NCBI RefSeq assembly: GCF_042767895.1 | Contig: NC_091553.1 | Coordinates: 46,462,382 to 46,474,881 of the forward strand | DNA: 12,500 nt | Source: Penaeus vannamei | Lineage: Eukaryota; Arthropoda; Malacostraca; Decapoda; Penaeidae | Direction of reading: 5' to 3' | In this document: positions 1 to 11,188 of the stretch, piece after piece | How positions within the stretch are numbered: position 1 is the stretch's first letter | Layout: the number at the start of each line of letters is the position of its first letter | Translations under genes and position numbers: made by a program | The notes under the pieces: model-generated | What the model was told of the DNA's origin: nothing | Databases searched by the model: none | Seen by the model: the letters and a program-made list of their open reading frames with translations, nothing else

Positions 1-451
1 CGATTATGTCTTCGTCAGAAATACATGTATTTGACCGGTTTCGATTACGTCTTCGTCAGAAATACATGTATTTGACCGGTTTCGATTATGTCTTCGTCAG
101 AAATACATGTATTTGACCGGTTTCGATTATGTCTTCGTCAGAAATACATGTGTTTGACCGGTTTCGATTATGTCTTCGTCAGAAATACATGTGTTTGACC
201 GGTTTCGATTACGTCTTCGTCAGAAATACATGTATTTGACCGGTTTCGATTATGTCTTCGTCAGAAATACATGTATTTGACCGGTTTCGATTATGTCTTC
301 GTCAGAAATACATGAATTTGACCGGTTTCGATTATGTCTTCGTCAGAAATACATGTGTTTGACCGGTTTCGATTATGTCTTCGTCAGAAATACATGTATT
401 TGACCGGTTTCGATTATGTCTTCGTCAGAAATACATGTATTTGACCGGTTT

Positions 452-1224
452 CGATTATGTCCGTCAGAAATACATTTGTGTGACCGGTTTCGATTACGTC
501 TTCGTCAGAAATACATGTATTTGACCGGTTTCGATTATGTCTTCGTCAGAAATACATGTATTTGACCGGTTTCGATTACGTCTTCGTCAGAAATACATGT
601 ATTTGACCGGTTTCGATTATGTCTTCGTCAGAAATACATGTATTTGACCGGTTTCGATTATGTCTTCGTCAGAAATACATGTGTTTGACCGGTTTCGATT
701 ATGTCTTCGTCAGAAATACATGTATTTGACCGGTTTCGATTATGTCTTCGTCAGAAATACATGTATTTGACCGGTTTCGATTATGTCCGTCAGAAATACA
801 TTTGTGTGACCGGTTTCGATTACGTCTTCGTCAGAAATACATGTATTTGACCGGTTTCGATTATGTCTTCGTCAGAAATACATGTATTTGACCGGTTTCG
901 ATTATGTCTTCGTCAGAAATACATGAATTTGACCGGTTTCGATTATGTCTTCGTCAGAAATACATGTGTTTGACCGGTTTCGATTATGTCTTCGTCAGAA
1001 ATACATGTATTTGACCGGTTTCGATTATGTCTTCGTCAGAAATACATGTGTTTGACCGGTTTCGATTATGTCTTCGTCAGAAATACATGTATTTGACCGG
1101 TTTCGATTATGTCTTCGTCAGAAATACATGTATTTGACCGGTTTCGATTATGTCTTCGTCAGAAATACATGTATTTGACCGGTTTCGATTATGTCCGTCA
1201 GAAATACATTTGTGTGACCGGTTT
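452..1224. repeat. Region punctuated by three 39-bp variant units
   Basis: Units at 452-490, 778-816 and 1186-1224 share the same two changes from standard. Two bases are lost near positions 10-13 (GTCTTCGTC becomes GTCCGTC), and the palindrome's right arm is rewritten from ACATGTATTTG to ACATTTGTGTG. They are separated by seven and nine 41-bp units, and each is followed by a GATTACG-type unit. Identical double changes mean the copies share one ancestor and spread as part of larger 8-10-unit blocks rather than arising independently. Confidence 0.93.
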
Positions 1225-1347
1225 CGATTACGTCTTCGTCAGAAATACATGTATTTGACCGGTTTCGATTACGTCTTCGTCAGAAATACATGTATTTGAC
1301 CGGTTTCGATTACGTCTTCGTCAGAAATACATGTATTTGACCGGTTT

Positions 1348-1839
1348 CGATTACGTCTTCGTCAGAAATACATGTGTTTGACCGGTTTCGATTACGTCTT
1401 CGTCAGAAATACATGTATTTGACCGGTTTCGATTACGTCTTCATCAGAAATACATGTATTTGACCGGTTTCGATTATGTCTTCGTCAGAAATACATGTAT
1501 TTGACCGGTTTCGATTACGTCTTCGTCAGAAATACATGTATTTGACCGGTTTCGATTACGTCTTCGTCAGAAATACATGTATTTGACCGGTTTCGATTAC
1601 GTCTTCGTCAGAAATACATGTATTTGACCGGTTTCGATTACGTCTTCGTCAGAAATACATGTATTTGACCGGTTTCGATTACGTCTTCGTCAGAAATACA
1701 TGTGTTTGACCGGTTTCGATTACGTCTTCGTCAGAAATACATGTATTTGACCGGTTTCGATTACGTCTTCATCAGAAATACATGTATTTGACCGGTTTCG
1801 ATTATGTCTTCGTCAGAAATACATGTATTTGACCGGTTT
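1348..1839. repeat. Eight-unit (328-bp) spaced duplication inside the satellite
   Basis: The four-unit pattern at 1348-1511 (GATTACG with TG; GATTACG; GATTACG with TTCATC; GATTATG) recurs in the same order at 1676-1839, exactly 8 x 41 bp later. This supports a local segmental duplication. The order diverges after the fourth unit of the second copy (units at 1922 and 1963 no longer match), so it is a short higher-order block rather than a stable period. Confidence 0.75.
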
Positions 1840-3684
1840 CGATTACGTCTTCGTCAGAAATACATGTATTTGACCGGTTTCGATTACGTCTTCGTCAGAA
1901 ATACATGTATTTGACCGGTTTCGATTATGTCTTCGTCAGAAATACATGTATTTGACCGGTTTCGATTATGTCTTCATCAGAAATACATGTATTTGACCGG
2001 TTTCGATTACGTCTTCGTCAGAAATACATGTATTTGACCGGTTTCGATTATGTCTTCGTCAGAAATACATGTATTTGACCGGTTTCGATTATGTCTTCAT
2101 CAGAAATACATGTATTTGACCGGTTTCGATTACGTCTTCGTCAGAAATACATGTATTTGACCGGTTTCGATTATGTCTTCGTCAGAAATACATGTATTTG
2201 ACCGGTTTCGATTATGTCTTCGTCAGAAATACATGTATTTGACCGGTTTCGATTATGTCTTCGTCAGAAATACATGTATTTGACCGGTTTCGATTATGTC
2301 TTCGTCAGAAATACATGTATTTGACCGGTTTCGATTATGTCTTCGTCAGAAATACATGTATTTGACCGGTTTCGATTATGTCTTCGTCAGAAATACATGT
2401 GTTTGACCGGTTTCGATTACGTCTTCGTCAGAAATACATGTATTTGACCGGTTTCGATTATGTCTTCGTCAGAAATACATGTGTTTGACCGGTTTCGATT
2501 ATGTCTTCATCAGAAATACATGTATTTGACCGGTTTCGATTATGTCTTCATCAGAAATACATGTATTTGACCGGTTTCGATTACGTCTTCGTCAGAAATA
2601 CATGTATTTGACCGGTTTCGATTACGTCTTCGTCAGAAATACATGTATTTGACCGGTTTCGATTACGTCTTCGTCAGAAATACATGTATTTGACCGGTTT
2701 CGATTATGTCTTCGTCAGAAATACATGTATTTGACCGGTTTCGATTATGTCTTCGTCAGAAATACATGTATTTGACCGGTTTCGATTATGTCTTCGTCAG
2801 AAATACATGTATTTGACCGGTTTCGATTATGTCTTCGTCAGAAATACATGTATTTGACCGGTTTCGATTATGTCTTCGTCAGAAATACATGTGTTTGACC
2901 GGTTTCGATTACGTCTTCGTCAGAAATACATGTGTTTGACCGGTTTCGATTACGTCTTCGTCAGAAATACATGTATTTGACCGGTTTCGATTACGTCTTC
3001 GTCAGAAATACATGTATTTGACCGGTTTCGATTATGTCTTCGTCAGAAATACATGTATTTGACCGGTTTCGATTATGTCTTCGTCAGAAATACATGTGTT
3101 TGACCGGTTTCGATTATGTCTTCGTCAGAAATACATGAATTTGACCGGTTTCGATTATGTCTTCGTCAGAAATACATGTATTTGACCGGTTTCGATTATG
3201 TCTTCGTCAGAAATACATGTGTTTGACCGGTTTCGATTATGTCTTCGTCAGAAATACATGTATTTGACCGGTTTCGATTATGTCTTCGTCAGAAATACAT
3301 GTGTTTGACCGGTTTCGATTATGTCTTCGTCAGAAATACATGTATTTGACCGGTTTCGATTATGTCTTCGTCAGAAATACATGTATTTGACCGGTTTCGA
3401 TTATGTCTTCGTCAGAAATACATGTATTTGACCGGTTTCGATTATGTCTTCGTCAGAAATACATGTATTTGACCGGTTTCGATTATGTCTTCGTCAGAAA
3501 TACATGTATTTGACCGGTTTCGATTATGTCTTCGTCAGAAATACATGTGTTTGACCGGTTTCGATTACGTCTTCGTCAGAAATACATGTATTTGACCGGT
3601 TTCGATTATGTCTTCGTCAGAAATACATGTATTTGACCGGTTTCGATTATGTCTTCATCAGAAATACATGTATTTGACCGGTTT

Positions 3685-4627
3685 CGATTATGTCTTCATC
3701 AGAAATACATGTATTTGACCGGTTTCGATTACGTCTTCGTCAGAAATACATGTATTTGACCGGTTTCGATTACGTCTTCGTCAGAAATACATGTATTTGA
3801 CCGGTTTCGATTATGTCTTCGTCAGAAATACATGTGTTTGACCGGTTTCGATTACGTCTTCGTCAGAAATACATGTATTTGACCGGTTTCGATTACGTCT
3901 TCGTCAGAAATACATGTATTTGACCGGTTTCGATTATGTCTTCGTCAGAAATACATGTGTTTGACCGGTTTCGATTATGTCTTCATCAGAAATACATGTA
4001 TTTGACCGGTTTCGATTACGTCTTCGTCAGAAATACATGTATTTGACCGGTTTCGATTACGTCTTCGTCAGAAATACATGTATTTGACCGGTTTCGATTA
4101 TGTCTTCGTCAGAAATACATGTGTTTGACCGGTTTCGATTACGTCTTCGTCAGAAATACATGTATTTGACCGGTTTCGATTATGTCTTCGTCAGAAATAC
4201 ATGTGTTTGACCGGTTTCGATTATGTCTTCATCAGAAATACATGTATTTGACCGGTTTCGATTATGTCTTCGTCAGAAATACATGAATTTGACCGGTTTC
4301 GATTATGTCTTCGTCAGAAATACATGAATTTGACCGGTTTCGATTATGTCTTCGTCAGAAATACATGTATTTGACCGGTTTCGATTATGTCTTCATCAGA
4401 AATACATGTATTTGACCGGTTTCGATTACGTCTTCGTCAGAAATACATGTATTTGACCGGTTTCGATTACGTCTTCGTCAGAAATACATGTATTTGACCG
4501 GTTTCGATTATGTCTTCGTCAGAAATACATGTGTTTGACCGGTTTCGATTACGTCTTCGTCAGAAATACATGTATTTGACCGGTTTCGATTACGTCTTCG
4601 TCAGAAATACATGTATTTGACCGGTTT
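3685..4627. repeat. Five-unit (205-bp) block present three times
   Basis: The ordered block is TTCATC type, GATTACG, GATTACG, TG type, GATTACG. It starts at 3685, 3972 and 4382. The first and third copies share a sixth matching unit (3890 and 4587) and lie 697 bp apart (17 units); the second lies 287 bp (7 units) after the first. Shared order of several independent variants indicates amplification by unequal exchange or a related process. Neighbouring units differ between copies, so block boundaries are soft. Confidence 0.8.
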
Positions 4628-4709
4628 CGATTATGTCTTCGTCAGAAATACATGTATTTGACCGGTTTCGATTATGTCTTCGTCAGAAATACATGTATTT
4701 GACCGGTTT

Positions 4710-5445
4710 CGATTATGTCTTCGTCAGAAATACATGTGTTTGACCGGTTTCGATTACGTCTTCGTCAGAAATACATGTATTTGACCGGTTTCGATTATGT
4801 CTTCGTCAGAAATACATGTGTTTGACCGGTTTCGATTACGTCTTCGTCAGAAATACATGTATTTGACCGGTTTCGATTATGTCTTCGTCAGAAATACATG
4901 TATTTGACCGGTTTCGATTATGTCTTCGTCAGAAATACATGTATTTGACCGGTTTCGATTATGTCTTCGTCAGAAATACATGTATTTGACCGGTTTCGAT
5001 TATGTCCGTCAGAAATACATTTGTGTGACCGGTTTCGATTACGTCTTCGTCAGAAATACATGTATTTGACCGGTTTCGATTATGTCTTCGTCAGAAATAC
5101 ATGTGTTTGACCGGTTTCGATTACGTCTTCGTCAGAAATACATGTATTTGACCGGTTTCGATTATGTCTTCGTCAGAAATACATGTGTTTGACCGGTTTC
5201 GATTACGTCTTCGTCAGAAATACATGTATTTGACCGGTTTCGATTATGTCTTCGTCAGAAATACATGTATTTGACCGGTTTCGATTATGTCTTCGTCAGA
5301 AATACATGTGTTTGACCGGTTTCGATTACGTCTTCGTCAGAAATACATGTATTTGACCGGTTTCGATTATGTCTTCGTCAGAAATACATGTGTTTGACCG
5401 GTTTCGATTACGTCTTCGTCAGAAATACATGTATTTGACCGGTTT
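4710..5445. repeat. Alternating two-unit (82-bp) dimers and one 39-bp unit
   Basis: TG-type units alternate with GATTACG-type units as two consecutive dimers at 4710-4873, again at 5077-5240 and again at 5282-5445. A 39-bp unit sits at 4997-5035, 92 standard units after the previous one (1186). The repeated pairing suggests that the dimer, not the monomer, was the unit last amplified here. Confidence 0.75.
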
Positions 5446-5978
5446 CGATTATGTCTTCGTCAGAAATACATGTATTTGACCGGTTTCGATTATGTCTTCG
5501 TCAGAAATACATGTATTTGACCGGTTTCGATTATGTCTTCGTCAGAAATACATGTATTTGACCGGTTTCGATTATGTCTTCGTCAGAAATACATGTGTTT
5601 GACCGGTTTCGATTATGTCTTCGTCAGAAATACATGTATTTGACCGGTTTCGATTATGTCTTCGTCAGAAATACATGTATTTGACCGGTTTCGATTATGT
5701 CTTCGTCAGAAATACATGTATTTGACCGGTTTCGATTATGTCTTCGTCAGAAATACATGTATTTGACCGGTTTCGATTATGTCTTCGTCAGAAATACATG
5801 AATTTGACCGGTTTCGATTATGTCTTCGTCAGAAATACATGAATTTGACCGGTTTCGATTATGTCTTCGTCAGAAATACATGAATTTGACCGGTTTCGAT
5901 TATGTCTTCGTCAGAAATACATGTATTTGACCGGTTTCGATTATGTCTTCGTCAGAAATACATGTATTTGACCGGTTT

Positions 5979-6146
5979 CGATTACGTCTTCATCAGAAAT
6001 GCATGTATTTTGACCGGTTTCGATTACGTCTTCATCAGAAATGCATGTATTTTGACCGGTTTCGATTACGTCTTCATCAGAAATGCATGTATTTTGACCG
6101 GTTTCGATTACGTCTTCATCAGAAATACATATATTTTGACCGGTTT
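5979..6146. repeat. Four consecutive 42-bp units with an extra T
   Basis: Units start at 5979, 6021, 6063 and 6105, each 42 bp. An extra T extends the T run before GACCGGTTT, and all carry GATTACG and TTCATC. The first three also change ATACAT to ATGCAT; the fourth instead reads ATACATATATTTT. Because 42 is divisible by three, reading frame is kept across the block, and this alone produces the two 90-92-codon open frames at 5902-6174 and 5943-6221, whose predicted peptides are 14-residue repeats. I do not consider these genes. The block sits at the transition between the two variant zones of the array. Confidence 0.92.
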
Positions 6147-6310
6147 CGATTATGTCTTCGTCAGAAATACATGAATTTGACCGGTTTCGATTATGTCTTC
6201 GTCAGAAATACATGTATTTGACCGGTTTCGATTATGTCTTCGTCAGAAATACATGTATTTGACCGGTTTCGATTACGTCTTCGTCAGAAATACATGTATT
6301 TGACCGGTTT

Positions 6311-6352
6311 CGATTATGTCTTCGTCAGAAATACATGTATTTTGACCGGTTT
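6311..6352. repeat. Isolated 42-bp unit
   Basis: This unit carries the same extra T before GACCGGTTT as the block at 5979-6146, but on an otherwise standard GATTATG/TTCGTC background. It could be an independent slippage in the T run or a recombinant of the nearby block. It is the fifth and last 42-bp unit, and the count is consistent with the phase offset between the 39-bp units at 4997 and 11068. Confidence 0.9.
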
Positions 6353-6557
6353 CGATTATGTCTTCGTCAGAAATACATGTATTTGACCGGTTTCGATTAT
6401 GTCTTCGTCAGAAATACATGAATTTGACCGGTTTCGATTATGTCTTCGTCAGAAATACATGAATTTGACCGGTTTCGATTATGTCTTCGTCAGAAATACA
6501 TGTATTTGACCGGTTTCGATTATGTCTTCGTCAGAAATACATGTATTTGACCGGTTT

Positions 6558-6721
6558 CGAATATATATTCATCAGAAATACATGTATTTGACCGGTTTCG
6601 AATATATATTCATCAGAAATACATGTATTTGACCGGTTTCGATTATGTCTTCGTCAGAAATACATGTATTTGACCGGTTTCGAATATATATTCATCAGAA
6701 ATACATGTATTTGACCGGTTT
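6558..6721. repeat. First cluster of TATA-like variant units
   Basis: Units at 6558, 6599 and 6681 begin CGAATATATATTCATCAG. They differ from standard by four substitutions (positions 4, 8, 10 and 14), all to A, which create a second perfect palindrome, GAATATATATTC. The same class recurs singly at 7378, 8198, 8936, 9633, 9674, 10166, 10453, 10740 and 11230, always in the 41-bp phase and never left of 6558. Successive gaps of 697, 820, 738 and 697 bp in the middle (17-20 units) hint at a long higher-order period. The TATATATA core resembles a TATA box, but nothing supports promoter activity. Confidence 0.92.
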
Positions 6722-6885
6722 CGATTATGTCTTCGTCAGAAATACATGTATTTGACCGGTTTCGATTATGTCTTCGTCAGAAATACATGTATTTGACCGG
6801 TTTCGATTACGTCTTCGTCAGAAATACATGTATTTGACCGGTTTCGATTATGTCTTCGTCAGAAATACATGTATTTGACCGGTTT

Positions 6886-7582
6886 CGATTATGTCTTCGT
6901 CAGAAATACATGTATTTGACCGGTTTCGATTATGTCTTCGTCAGAAATACATGTATTTGACCGGTTTCGATTACGTCTTCGTCAGAAATACATGTATTTG
7001 ACCGGTTTCGATTATGTCTTCGTCAGAAATACATGTATTTGACCGGTTTCGATTATGTCTTCGTCAGAAATACATGTATTTGACCGGTTTCGATTACGTC
7101 TTCGTCAGAAATACATGTATTTGACCGGTTTCGATTATGTCTTCGTCAGAAATACATGAATTTGACCGGTTTCGATTATGTCTTCGTCAGAAATACATGA
7201 ATTTGACCGGTTTCGATTATGTCTTCGTCAGAAATACATGTATTTGACCGGTTTCGATTATGTCTTCGTCAGAAATACATGAATTTGACCGGTTTCGATT
7301 ATGTCTTCGTCAGAAATACATGAATTTGACCGGTTTCGATTATGTCTTCGTCAGAAATACATGTATTTGACCGGTTTCGAATATATATTCATCAGAAATA
7401 CATGTATTTGACCGGTTTCGATTATGTCTTCGTCAGAAATACATGTATTTGACCGGTTTCGATTATGTCTTCGTCAGAAATACATGTGTTTGACCGGTTT
7501 CGATTATGTCTTCGTCAGAAATACATGTATTTGACCGGTTTCGATTATGTCTTCGTCAGAAATACATGTGTTTGACCGGTTT
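6886..7582. repeat. 697-bp, 17-unit block, copy 1
   Basis: This run has the order: two standard, GATTACG, two standard, GATTACG, two AA types, standard, two AA types, standard, TATA-like (7378), standard, TG, standard, TG. The same order is found 1558 bp (38 units) downstream. The only difference I could find is in unit 7296, AA type here and TG type in the partner. Units on either side (6845 and 7583) do not match, so the edges of the duplication are visible. Confidence 0.85.
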
Positions 7583-8443
7583 CGATTATGTCTTCGTCAG
7601 AAATACATGAATTTGACCGGTTTCGATTATGTCTTCGTCAGAAATACATGTATTTGACCGGTTTCGATTACGTCTTCGTCAGAAATACATGTATTTGACC
7701 GGTTTCGATTATGTCTTCGTCAGAAATACATGTATTTGACCGGTTTCGATTATGTCTTCGTCAGAAATACATGTATTTGACCGGTTTCGATTACGTCTTC
7801 GTCAGAAATACATGTATTTGACCGGTTTCGATTATGTCTTCGTCAGAAATACATGAATTTGACCGGTTTCGATTATGTCTTCGTCAGAAATACATGTATT
7901 TGACCGGTTTCGATTATGTCTTCGTCAGAAATACATGTATTTGACCGGTTTCGATTATGTCTTCGTCAGAAATACATGTATTTGACCGGTTTCGATTACG
8001 TCTTCGTCAGAAATACATGTATTTGACCGGTTTCGATTATGTCTTCGTCAGAAATACATGTATTTGACCGGTTTCGATTATGTCTTCGTCAGAAATACAT
8101 GAATTTGACCGGTTTCGATTATGTCTTCGTCAGAAATACATGTGTTTGACCGGTTTCGATTATGTCTTCGTCAGAAATACATGTATTTGACCGGTTTCGA
8201 ATATATATTCATCAGAAATACATGTATTTGACCGGTTTCGATTATGTCTTCGTCAGAAATACATGTATTTGACCGGTTTCGATTATGTCTTCGTCAGAAA
8301 TACATGTATTTGACCGGTTTCGATTATGTCTTCGTCAGAAATACATGTATTTGACCGGTTTCGATTATGTCTTCGTCAGAAATACATGTATTTGACCGGT
8401 TTCGATTACGTCTTCGTCAGAAATACATGTATTTGACCGGTTT

Positions 8444-9140
8444 CGATTATGTCTTCGTCAGAAATACATGTATTTGACCGGTTTCGATTATGTCTTCGTC
8501 AGAAATACATGTATTTGACCGGTTTCGATTACGTCTTCGTCAGAAATACATGTATTTGACCGGTTTCGATTATGTCTTCGTCAGAAATACATGTATTTGA
8601 CCGGTTTCGATTATGTCTTCGTCAGAAATACATGTATTTGACCGGTTTCGATTACGTCTTCGTCAGAAATACATGTATTTGACCGGTTTCGATTATGTCT
8701 TCGTCAGAAATACATGAATTTGACCGGTTTCGATTATGTCTTCGTCAGAAATACATGAATTTGACCGGTTTCGATTATGTCTTCGTCAGAAATACATGTA
8801 TTTGACCGGTTTCGATTATGTCTTCGTCAGAAATACATGAATTTGACCGGTTTCGATTATGTCTTCGTCAGAAATACATGTGTTTGACCGGTTTCGATTA
8901 TGTCTTCGTCAGAAATACATGTATTTGACCGGTTTCGAATATATATTCATCAGAAATACATGTATTTGACCGGTTTCGATTATGTCTTCGTCAGAAATAC
9001 ATGTATTTGACCGGTTTCGATTATGTCTTCGTCAGAAATACATGTGTTTGACCGGTTTCGATTATGTCTTCGTCAGAAATACATGTATTTGACCGGTTTC
9101 GATTATGTCTTCGTCAGAAATACATGTGTTTGACCGGTTT
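8444..9140. repeat. 697-bp, 17-unit block, copy 2
   Basis: This is the partner of the block at 6886-7582. All 17 units match in type and order except unit 8854 (TG instead of AA at positions 28-29). With two base differences over 697 bp by eye, the duplication is young compared with the divergence between unit types. The intervening stretch 7583-8443 contains a related arrangement, including a TATA-like unit at 8198 preceded by the same AA, TG, standard trio (8075-8197) as precedes 8936. Confidence 0.85.
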
Positions 9141-9714
9141 CGATTACGTCTTCGTCAGAAATACATGTATTTGACCGGTTTCGATTACGTCTTCGTCAGA
9201 AATACATGTATTTGACCGGTTTCGATTATGTCTTCGTCAGAAATACATGTATTTGACCGGTTTCGATTATGTCTTCGTCAGAAATACATGAATTTGACCG
9301 GTTTCGATTATGTCTTCGTCAGAAATACATGTATTTGACCGGTTTCGATTATGTCTTCGTCAGAAATACATGTATTTGACCGGTTTCGATTATGTCTTCG
9401 TCAGAAATACATGTATTTGACCGGTTTCGATTATGTCTTCGTCAGAAATACATGAATTTGACCGGTTTCGATTATGTCTTCGTCAGAAATACATGTATTT
9501 GACCGGTTTCGATTATGTCTTCGTCAGAAATACATGAATTTGACCGGTTTCGATTATGTCTTCGTCAGAAATACATGAATTTGACCGGTTTCGATTATGT
9601 CTTCGTCAGAAATACATGTATTTGACCGGTTTCGAATATATATTCATCAGAAATACATGTATTTGACCGGTTTCGAATATATATTCATCAGAAATACATG
9701 TATTTGACCGGTTT

Positions 9715-10124
9715 CGATTATGTCTTCGTCAGAAATACATGAATTTGACCGGTTTCGATTATGTCTTCGTCAGAAATACATGAATTTGACCGGTTTCGAT
9801 TATGTCTTCGTCAGAAATACATGAATTTGACCGGTTTCGATTATGTCTTCGTCAGAAATACATGAATTTGACCGGTTTCGATTATGTCTTCGTCAGAAAT
9901 ACATGTATTTGACCGGTTTCGATTATGTCTTCGTCAGAAATACATGAATTTGACCGGTTTCGATTATGTCTTCGTCAGAAATACATGTATTTGACCGGTT
10001 TCGATTATGTCTTCGTCAGAAATACATGAATTTGACCGGTTTCGATTATGTCTTCGTCAGAAATACATGTATTTGACCGGTTTCGATTATGTCTTCGTCA
10101 GAAATACATGAATTTGACCGGTTT
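9715..10124. repeat. AA-type-rich stretch, partly alternating dimers
   Basis: Four consecutive AA-type units start at 9715, 9756, 9797 and 9838. After these, standard and AA types alternate strictly from 9879 to 10124, giving an 82-bp dimer period. The AA change converts ACATGTATTT to ACATGAATTT and breaks the 14-bp palindrome. A pair of TATA-like units (9633 and 9674) lies immediately to the left. Confidence 0.8.
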
Positions 10125-10821
10125 CGATTATGTCTTCGTCAGAAATGAATTTGTTTGACCGGTTTCGAATATATATTCATCAGAAATACGAGTATTTGAC
10201 CGGTTTCGATTATGTCTTCGTCAGAAATACATGTATTTGACCGGTTTCGATTATGTCTTCGTCAGAAATACATGAATTTGACCGGTTTCGATTATGTCTT
10301 CGTCAGAAATACATGAATTTGACCGGTTTCGATTATGTCTTCGTCAGAAATACATGTATTTGACCGGTTTCGATTATGTCTTCGTCAGAAATACATGAAT
10401 TTGACCGGTTTCGATTATGTCTTCGTCAGAAATGAATTTGTTTGACCGGTTTCGAATATATATTCATCAGAAATACGAGTATTTGACCGGTTTCGATTAT
10501 GTCTTCGTCAGAAATACATGTATTTGACCGGTTTCGATTATGTCTTCGTCAGAAATACATGAATTTGACCGGTTTCGATTATGTCTTCGTCAGAAATACA
10601 TGAATTTGACCGGTTTCGATTATGTCTTCGTCAGAAATACATGTATTTGACCGGTTTCGATTATGTCTTCGTCAGAAATACATGAATTTGACCGGTTTCG
10701 ATTATGTCTTCGTCAGAAATGAATTTGTTTGACCGGTTTCGAATATATATTCATCAGAAATACGAGTATTTGACCGGTTTCGATTATGTCTTCGTCAGAA
10801 ATACATGTATTTGACCGGTTT
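10125..10821. repeat. 287-bp seven-unit higher-order repeat: two full copies and part of a third
   Basis: Copies start at 10125, 10412 and 10699, exactly 287 bp apart. Each begins with a distinctive unit in which ATACATG is replaced by ATGAATTTGT, followed by a TATA-like unit carrying ATACGAG. Then come standard, AA, AA, standard and AA units. The first two copies are identical over 287 bp as far as I can compare them. The third matches for three units (to 10821) and then departs. The two distinctive units occur nowhere else in the window, which makes this the clearest higher-order repeat here. Confidence 0.93.
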
Positions 10822-11067
10822 CGATTATGTCTTCGTCAGAAATACATGTATTTGACCGGTTTCGATTATGTCTTCGTCAGAAATACATGAATTTGACCGG
10901 TTTCGATTATGTCTTCGTCAGAAATACATGAATTTGACCGGTTTCGATTATGTCTTCGTCAGAAATACATGAATTTGACCGGTTTCGATTATGTCTTCGT
11001 CAGAAATACATGTATTTGACCGGTTTCGATTATGTCTTCGTCAGAAATACATGTATTTGACCGGTTT

Positions 11068-11106
11068 CGATTATGTCCGTCAGAAATACATTTGTGTGAC
11101 CGGTTT
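11068..11106. repeat. 39-bp variant unit near the array edge
   Basis: This unit has the same two-base loss and rewritten palindrome arm as the units at 452, 778, 1186 and 4997, and is likewise followed by a GATTACG unit (11107). It is 6071 bp from the previous 39-bp unit. Finding the same rare unit pair at the right edge and in the far left part suggests a long-range exchange, or an old arrangement interrupted by later expansion of the middle. Confidence 0.93.
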
Positions 11107-11188
11107 CGATTACGTCTTCGTCAGAAATACATGTATTTGACCGGTTTCGATTATGTCTTCGTCAGAAATACATGAATTTGACCGGTTT

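Noticed and set aside
5902..6221. Two overlapping plus-strand open frames (5902-6174 and 5943-6221)
   Set aside because: They are satellite translated in two frames, open only because four adjacent 42-bp units keep phase. They have no start context, unique sequence or domain.
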